Assembly: GCA_031213475.1 (NCBI GenBank)
Contig: JARUPZ010000009.1
Location: 9,767,601 to 9,831,600 of the forward strand
Source of the DNA: Nereocystis luetkeana
Taxonomy: Eukaryota; Sar; Phaeophyceae; Laminariales; Laminariaceae
DNA: 64,000 bases
Direction: 5' to 3'
Below are positions 50,885 to 59,800 of the stretch, piece by piece (the stretch's first letter is position 1; the number at the start of each line of letters is the position of its first letter). A program made the position numbers and the translations under genes. The notes under the pieces were generated by a model. The model was not told the origin of the DNA, ran no database searches, and worked only from the letters and a program-made list of their open reading frames with translations.

Positions 50885-53800
50885 TCATCAAAGGTATCAT
50901 TCGTTTTTCGTCGCTATGTTGAGGTCCCGAAGAGCTTCACCCTAACAACGGTCAAGCCCATGCCTTATTTGCTAGTGTATCACAACTAAAGCGCGTCTTG
51001 CTGCTTCTTGGTGCAGTAAGTCCTTCAGTGCCCTCGAAGCGCCCTGTCGGGTAGGATAGGCAAAATGTGCTTCATATTTCTACCACATATAGAACGCCAG
51101 CCCCTCCTCCTCCTCCTCCTCTTCAACGGTGTCGCTAAACCGAGAGACGCCACTAGTCGAGGAGCCCCTCGTCAGTCAGGGATGCGCTGGCCAACACGTG
51201 CTACGACCCATATCGAGCACGCCTTCCGAAAGGTGTCGTTAACCCGGCGACGCCACTACCGTCAAGGAGCCCCGCCAGTCAGAAACGACTGGCCAAAATA
51301 TGCTACTCATCCCCGTCGTAGCACCGCCTCCTCATTTGAGTAGCAAACCCATACGGCTCCACTGCTCTCAAGTAGCCGTCAGTCGGAAATTCGTTGGCCA
51401 AAATGTGCTGCATACCCATATATCTTAGTATTAGCAAACGCCTCCACACTACGGCGGTGGAAAACTGAGCCACGCCACTGACAGAAACGTTGGTTGGTCC
51501 AACCTGTGAACATAACCAAAACTATTCGTACGGTTAAAAACTCGGACCGCCCTTTCCACTGCTGTTCCTTTCGATCTCGCGCCAAACTGCAGTCCGAGCA
51601 AGCAAGCAAGCAAGAAGCGGTTTTGATACCAATGCACGTAGACATCGTTGGTTAAGGCATTTAACTGCGTGGAGCTGGCTAGGTCGCGCAGCACAGACCG
51701 CCAATAGTGGCTCCCAGATAAACTACTGGGGCGAGGGGAGGGGGGAGGCGGGGGGGGGGGGGGGGGGGGGGACTTGATGAGGGGGGGGCGAAGGGGAAAG
51801 AGGTGAAGGACCGGGAGAGGGTGACAGGAGACGAGGAGAGGAAGGACGGGAGGGGTGAGGGGGGAGGGGGGGGAAGACGTGCGCATGGCGCTGTCGACGA
51901 AGAAAGAAGAAAACGCAAACAAGAAGATACGTTAGCTCACCTTTAGAGCCGTCCGTCCAAGGTCCACCAAGACCGATTGCGCTTCGGGCGACAGGGCGAT
52001 GAGCAACGCCTCATCAATCCCCTGTCCCGACCCAGAAACGCCACCACCGACGCCGCCGCTACCGCCGCCATTTCCGCCAGCGCTTTCCCCTTCTTCTCCG
52101 TTCTCCGCGCGAGAAAGCAACTCCTCGGCGAGGCGTGCTGCCGCCGGGTCCGACTTTTCCACGGCAGATTTCAACGCGGGTAGAACGGCGTCTCCCACCA
52201 GGGCCCCCGCTGTAACCTGTCGTTATTTTGGTGGCACGAAGGGACGGCGGCTTATGATGTCAGAGCCGAATGAAAACCCTCGACCCAGGGTCGCGATCTA
52301 CCCATGATGCTCTAGTAAATATTCTGCGCATGCACCGATCGTCTAATAGAGGTGTTGGGCTGCATGAGGCCTCCTATCCCACCAGCAGGAGGAGCTTCGC
52401 CCGGGATATACTCCGCGCTAAGGGTGTGTCGTAACCCCCTCCCCCAAGAGAGCGCTGTAACTGGAACGAACCGGATGGAATAACAATTGGCACATTACTC
52501 GGTACTGATTGAGTACAGAAAATGAATAGATTCAGTGCAGCCCGAGGAAAACGGTTTATCCCGAAAGAGGAAGAAGAAGTGTTGGACCCCTTTTTCTTCT
52601 TAGGGAGGACTGAACAGCCCGACCGAACGGGAGCAAATAGCAGTTTGTTTACACAGATTGACACCGAAGAAAATGGACGCGGACACCATTTAGGCTTGGC
52701 AAGCGCAAACTATGCCGTCCGTACTGATTCGGCGGGCGAAGCCCAAGGTTCTCCATGGACCCAAGCACGTTTGATTGCCACGAGCAGCCTCGTTCCGTCC
52801 CGCTCCTTCCCATACTCTTTCGGAGGATGTTAAGGCACGGCTTGAGTGGGCTCTCAGCGCGGGGTCTACCCGAACAACGCTGTTAACGCAGAAGCTACTG
52901 TAAACCTAGGCTGGGTTGGCGGCATGGTCAGTTAGTGTTCCTGCCGCAACAACTGGTATCTGCCTTCGGACTGCCCGGAACAGCGCAATGGAAGGTGGTG
53001 CATTCTATCTCTACAAGACATATAGAACGCCAATCATGGAGGCCTCCCAGTGCCGCCGATGTTACCCGGGGATCTACCCAGGACGTCCCCTGATGACCGC
53101 TGGTCTGAACAAAGACAAAACAAGAACATATCGGACGCTGTGTTACCTCCACGAGGGTCTTGTAGTATTTTCTTGTTCGTCTCTTTTTGTTTGCTTCTGG
53201 ATAAACTCGTCGGATATCGTGCATGCGTGTTCCATACGATACGGGCGGACTGTAGTGCGGTTCCCCCCTATGTTTGCCCTCATGTGCCGGGCCAGTACAC
53301 CGGCACCATGCCCGGGCGCCGGTAGTATCCCGCCTAAGCGCCACACCGGTCATAAATCCCATCCGTGCCAAGCGATGTCACCGGCATTCTATCGGGCACC
53401 GGCATCGCTTACTCTAACCCTTTTAGAGCTGCAGTCCCGTTTTGCCGTTTTGGGGACGATCCACTCAAAGTCTAGGTAGTTTGTCCCCAAAATAGGACTG
53501 TCGTACTTAAAAGGTTAACCGTCGTTGTAGGAGGATCCGGCTTTACGTGACCCCCGATCTTAGCTACGAAGAGGGGAGGGGGGGGGTTACTCGATAGGAT
53601 AGATGTGCTCGATCTCATGCATGGTCGTAGTCGTATGAGGGGGGGGGGTGTACTCGATAGGAGGGATGTACTCGATATCATGCATGGCCGTAGCGAGGGG
53701 GGGGCGGAAGAATAACAAGTAGGCCAAGAGACAAAAGATCTTCCACCACGTCAGAATCGGAATCGACGGCAATGACGCTGCGGCGGGAGACACGCCTCTT

Positions 53801-56800
53801 AATGTTTTCCCCTGGTGGTTTCCGGTTTCGCCGCACCCTCCCCACTTCCCAAGCGCCAAACCTGCACGCCAAGCCTCTCAGCCTCCCAGCACCAGCTTCC
53901 CTGCGACAGAGAGCCACGATTCCTATCTCTCCGCGCAGCTGCTGTGCATGTCGAGGGTATGGTGCGAGTCGTAGTTGTGGTTCGTCCGGCGCACGCTGTG
54001 GTCGACGTAGTGAGATGGAAATCTCGGGACGTCACCGTCAAAACCGAGCAGGCGCTCCTTCACCACTACACTCTTATCTTTGCCATGGACTATCCGTCCT
54101 GCCCCCACCCCCCCCCGCCCTACGGCCATGTATGACATAGGCACACACCCTCCCCCTTCCCGGCGCCTACAACGCTCGCTGCCAGGTGGTTGGCGAATCG
54201 GCGATTCCCAGTATTGTAGAGCACCTCTGTGGACGTCAGTATAGAGACCTTATAGACACTTCTATGAATACCAAGGGGCCCTAATATTTTATCTCCGAGA
54301 GCGATAATGTTTTTCTCGGAGGGGTGCCCCTTACACCACTCTGAAATTAATGTAAGGACCGTTTAGACACTATTATGAATACTAAGCGGTTCTTACATTT
54401 ACGCCAGGAGTGACAATGCTTTCCACGAAGGGGTTGCACCTTATACCGAATACAAGGACCGTTTAGACACTATTACGGGGGGTCGTAGTAAATAGGACCG
54501 AATATTGTCAGCAGAAATAGATAAATATTTGGGGTTTTGTGTGTACCATACGTCCTATTTACTATGGCCCTCCGCAATAATACGAAGACCAACCGGTCAT
54601 TATATTTACGCCTACAGTGGGACACGCGCTTAAAACAAAGCAAAAAGGCCTCTTGTATTTCGGCGCAGAAAGACAACCACGTATACCTGTTGCTGGAGCA
54701 AGAGGGCAGTCTTCCGGCGATCCCCGCCAGCCTGCGCCTGCAATGTCTCCAAAACTTTCTTGGCCTCCGCCCCGCCTATGCGTGTCGATGTTGGTTTTTA
54801 CGAAGATGGGGGGGACGAGAAATATTTGTCAGTTGCAGCGCTGAAAAGGGGGGGGGGCTAACTGCCGCTTGTATATGAAAACCTCTCCAGCTTGAGAGCG
54901 ATCGGGAAATCTTATATATCTTTGTTTTTGCGACCGCGTAATCCTTTGCGGACAACCCCCCCATACCCCCGCACTATGAGCCATGCGTCATATTGAGGGC
55001 ACCCCCCCCCCCCCACAAACGCCTGCCTGGTCGGTGAAAACCCGGCATGCTCCGTCCCGGCATTGTAGGGATGCGAGGGTCTATGGTCATACGACTACGG
55101 CCATGCATGAGATCGAGTACATCTCTCCTATCGAGTACACCCCCCCCCTCCCCCTCCACCAACGCCACTCTAATACTCTCTTCCCGCTACTCACTCCAAC
55201 CACGTCCTCCTATCCCACCCGCGCCCACTTCCAGTCTTCCCCCCCCGCGCATTATCTGCCCCCGCTCCACCTTGTCCCACCCCTCCCACTTATTTGGCGC
55301 GCCCCGCATACCCTACCTGCCTACTGTCAAAAGGCCGACAGAAAAACTGCTGGTTATTGTCTGCTGTCTACTGTCCAGTGCCGACACATTGGCCGGCCGG
55401 TAGGTATACCCGAAGGAAACAAAACAAAATGGGTAAGTCCTTGCTCGACATCAGCCTGGACCCCCAAACACGAAGTCCTTGATAATAATATTTCACCCGA
55501 AAAACATCATGAAACAATCCCCCCCTCCGCCTCTCTCCCCTCTTTCTATATACATAGGTTGGGTTGGCGTCGGTTGGCGACGACACTGTCAAACACGCCT
55601 CTCACTGCGCAAGCTAGACAGCCAGGGTACCGTTTTTTCGTTTTTTTTGGGGGGGTTGCCACGGCTGGCGGTCAAGTTAGATGAGGTTTGTGCGGGGGAA
55701 ACCTTTGCTCCGCACAAGGGGGGTGATCGTATCACGTAGAGTGTATATGATGAGGCACCCACGAGGCACATACATAGTAAACGCATGGCTGTCTCTGGAA
55801 ACTAGCCACACCAGAAATTGAATCAATTCATTGATGCTGTAGTCCATGTACGAGGAAATCAGCCTCTGAAGCGGTCCTTAGTAGGATGCAGCTCACCCTC
55901 CATGCGACTCGCCAGACACCTCGAGGCGCTTCGCTCTTCCTGCAAGCAATGTCTGCCTGGTCGGTGAAAACCCGACGTGCTCCGTCCCGGCATTGCAGGG
56001 ATGCGAGAGTCTATGGCCATACGACTACGGCCATGCATGACAATGGGGGTACCCCACCCCCCCCTCGTCGACGGTTGCCGTTTGCCCCATGTTTTTTCTC
56101 TCCCCCGCAAAAAAAACAGATGCGGGGTCACGCGGAAGCGACATCTCCCCGCTACCTGCTGCGGTTCGTGCCTTGTTTTTCATATCGCCAGAGGACCTTA
56201 GTCCCTTCTTCCCTAGTCGACTTGGGGCGATTTGCGCCTACCCTCAACAGAATATTTATTATTGTGTTGCCAATGAATTGACCCTCCTCAATGTTCCCCT
56301 CCCCCCGGTCCTGTACCCCCTCGCTTCTCCTCGCCTTCCTTGACCCTCTTACCACCCCCCCCTCCGCCCTCCCTTTACCCTCCACTTGTACCCTCCCCCG
56401 TCCCGCCTGTATACAAAACCGTCCGCCTCGCAAGCGGTTCTTAGTCAGGTGAACCCCCCCCTGCACGCGGCTTTTCCAATACCACCCGGGTTTTCTCGCT
56501 TGGTGAACACAAGCAATGTCTTCCTGCTCGGTGGGAACCCGGCAATGCTCCGTCCCGGCACCAATGGGATGTGAATGTCTACGCATGCCCTTACGACTTC
56601 GGGTCATGCACGATACTATACGTACGCCGCCCATTCACCCGCCCCCCCCTTCCCCCACCTAGTTTATCCCCTCTTTGCTCCATCCTCGTGTCCGATCCCG
56701 ACCCTCAGATTCTGCTGCCCCCTCCCTCCTTGAACCTTCCCCCGACCCCACCACTCCCCTAACCTTGCCTCTCCTCCCCCCCTCTTCGTTGTCCCCGGTT

Positions 56801-59800
56801 CCTATCACCCAACCCCTAATCATCTCCCGGCCCTACCCTCTCCGCTCCGTCTCGGAAGGGATGCGTGGTCAATGATCAAATGACTACGGCAAGCGACAAA
56901 TGAGGACACCCCCCCCCACCCGCCCCGCGCCCTCTACCCTTCCCCCCTCTTCCTCCACCCTCGGCCTACCTCGCCCCGCCCTATTTAACCCCCCCCCCCC
57001 CCAACTTCTGTAGAGGTTGGGTTGGCGTCGGTTGGCAGCGATGCTGTAAAACATACCGCTCACTATGTGAGCTAGACAACCAGGGTACCGTTTTTTTTTT
57101 TTTGGCGGTCGCCCAGAGCTGGTTGTCGAGTTAGATCATTTGTGCGAGGCGAAGAACCTTTACTTCGCACAATTGGGAATGATCGTATCACGTAGTGTTC
57201 AAGGTAAGGCACCCAAGAGGCAGTTGCATAGTACTCCCATTGCTGTCTCTGGAAATGCCTACACCGGAAATTTAATCAACTCATTGAAGCTGTCGTCCAT
57301 ATGCAAGTCCGCCTCAAAAGCGATTCTTAGTAGGATGCAGCTCACCCTTCATGCGACTCGCCAGACACCTCACGGCGCTTCGCGCTTGGTGCAAGCAATG
57401 TCTGCCTGGTCGGTGAAAACCCGACATGCTGCGTCCCGGCATCGTAGGGATGCGAGGGTCTAAGGTCATACGACTACGGCCATGCATGAGATCGAGTACA
57501 TCTCTCCTATCGAGTACACTCCCCCCCCCCCCCCCCCCGCAACCCCCCCCCCCATTTCCTACGAACACTTATAGGACAACAGTCTCGGTTCGGGTACAAA
57601 CCACATAAATGTTGAGTAGTTTATCCCGAAGACGGCCCTTAGGTCCAAAAAGAGAAATAGTACCATATTAAAGAGGGTTGAGCTAGCGCAGGGGTGTGAT
57701 CGTTTTTCGGCGCTCCATATTGTTTCCTCAGAAACGGGCGGGTTAACTTTGCCAATACAGAAGGAAAAGGGTTTCGGAAACGTCTGGTCGAGTTTTTGAA
57801 TCCTTTACCGCTCAAAACCACTATCGCACCCCTCCTCCTGCCCCTCCCCCCCCCCCCCGCCCCCCCCACCACACACACCAGAAGCTACCATCCGTGTGCA
57901 AGTCCGCCTCACAAGCGGCTCTTAGTAGGATGCAGCTCACCCTTCATGCGATCATGCGACTCGCCAGACACCTCACGGCGCTTCGCGCTTGGTGCAAGCA
58001 ATGTTTGCCTGGTCGGTGAAAACTCGACATGCTCCGTCCCGGCATTGTAGGGGTGCGACGGTCTATGGTCACACGACGACGGCCATGCTCGAGATCGAGT
58101 ATATCTCTCCCATCGAGTACACGCCGCCCAGCTTCGCTACCCCTCTCTTCCCCCCCCCCCGCGGACACCACTCGCGAAACAGGAAGAGGATAAAACTCGC
58201 CAAAAACAATATTTACAGCAAGTGGGAACTGCGTGATGAGCGCCCAACTGTTGGAGGTGTCTCTATTAGGAGTAGGAACGGTGCTCCGCCTCGAAAGAGA
58301 TGCGTGGTCAGCGGTCACATTACTACAGCAAGACAAGCCACAAATATGTACCCCCCAGTACCCTCGCCCCCCCCCCCCCCCCCTCCCTTAGCTTCCCCAC
58401 CCCCTACCCTGGCCACAGTCCGAAGCAACGGAGAATGCGCACTCACCCGCAGCCGCCTCCTTCACCGCAGCGAGCACGCTTAGCAGCCAGGCCCGCTCCG
58501 CCAAGCTAGCCGCCTCCGCGGCGTTCTTCGCCAATGGGCTTAGCGCACGCGCGGCCTGATGCAGTACGGGCAACCGATGCATGCATGCACAAGTGACTTC
58601 ACGAAGTCGGGCGTACTCCCCCTCCCGGCCCCCATTACTGCCCGGCACTGTTAAGCCACCGGCCCTTAGGGCACACACAGTACAACATTATTTAGGTAAT
58701 GATTCGCAGTTCGATCATGTAGTTTTCTCGCCTGCCGTTTCGTGAGAGCCTGTCGGTGCAGGGTCTTTTTTTTTCTTCTTTTCTTTTTTTAATCATCACT
58801 TCCACCCTCCAGCCTAACTCGTAGGAGGGTTTACCCTCGACGACCTTCTGGACAAGCCGTGGTCATAGGTGTCTTCCCTTCTCCCCCCCGGTACGTGCCT
58901 TTATTTTTTGTCGCGCATAGGGTTCAGCATTCCCCACTGCTCGTCGATTTTCATCGAATGTAGCTAACTCGCGCTCTCGCGCTTTCCGCTAATCGATCTA
59001 TTTCATGCAAGAAAAAGCCCTTACGAGCATGCGCTCGGTGGGACTTGAACCCACGAAATTGATATTGATAGGCACGCGGGCCACCTACCAAGCCACCGGG
59101 GACGCCGAGCTGTGTGCAGGGTCTGCATACTACCAGGTATTAATATTACGGGTGTGCATAGTAAATAGGACCAAATATTGTCAGTAAAAATAGCGAAATA
59201 TATAGGCTTTTGAGTGTAGCGTAGGTCCTATATAATATGGTCCCCCCTAATAGCTGCAGACCCAACCCTCGGAAACGTGCGCTAGTGGTACACATGAAAA
59301 CCCATATATTTAGCGACATTTACCGACAGTATTTGGTCCCATTTACAATGGTCCCCCGTAATAGTGCGATGGCGTTTCGCTTGTTTTTCCCCGCGAAAAT
59401 TTGCGAAAGAAAAAACAATTTTTTCGAAGCGATCACTCCCCTTTCGACGACCTTTACTATTTTAGTGTGGGGTTGCGCCGCAGGGCGCAATTTCTTCTTT
59501 CGATTTTCCGACTGCGGTGCCCCTCCCGTCCCCTCTCCCCCCCCCCCCTACCCCGCCCCGCCAAAAAAAAAAACAAACAAAAACGTGAGTCTTAGAATGC
59601 TCCCATTCGTGGGCATGGACAGGCGCAATCTCGATGCGAGTCGGACGGGGGGGGATAATAGGGCTGGAGTCTCCTCGCGACCAAAACAAAAAGGCCAGGC
59701 ACGAACCGTGAGCGGAGAGAGGGGGGGGGCGGGGGAGGGGAGCCTGCTGCTGGGTTAGCTAACCCCGGATCTGAGTCACAACTGGCTATTATTACGGGGG

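Larger units (their letters stand above)
49377..51940. other. Intron between exons 4 and 5
   Basis: Contains a reverse RepA copy (49437-49745), an AAC array (50781-50884), a degenerate roughly 110-bp tandem repeat (51127-51410) and a purine-rich stretch with a 22-G run (51728-51875). Confidence 0.6.
52217..54686. other. Intron between exons 3 and 4
   Basis: Contains a MITE-D copy (53417-53517), RepA ends (53577-53698) and a tandem repeat interrupted by MITE-C (54247-54620). Frames at 53678-54140 on both strands are not supported as coding. Confidence 0.55.

Noticed and set aside
53678..54140. Overlapping GC-rich frames on both strands as an exon
   Set aside because: Exons 3 and 4 already join in phase without it, and no acceptor-donor pair gives a compatible length.
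58990..59112. A functional tRNA gene on the minus strand
   Set aside because: A and B boxes are correctly spaced, but the acceptor and anticodon stems do not pair, and it is joined to a repeated body with an A-rich tail.
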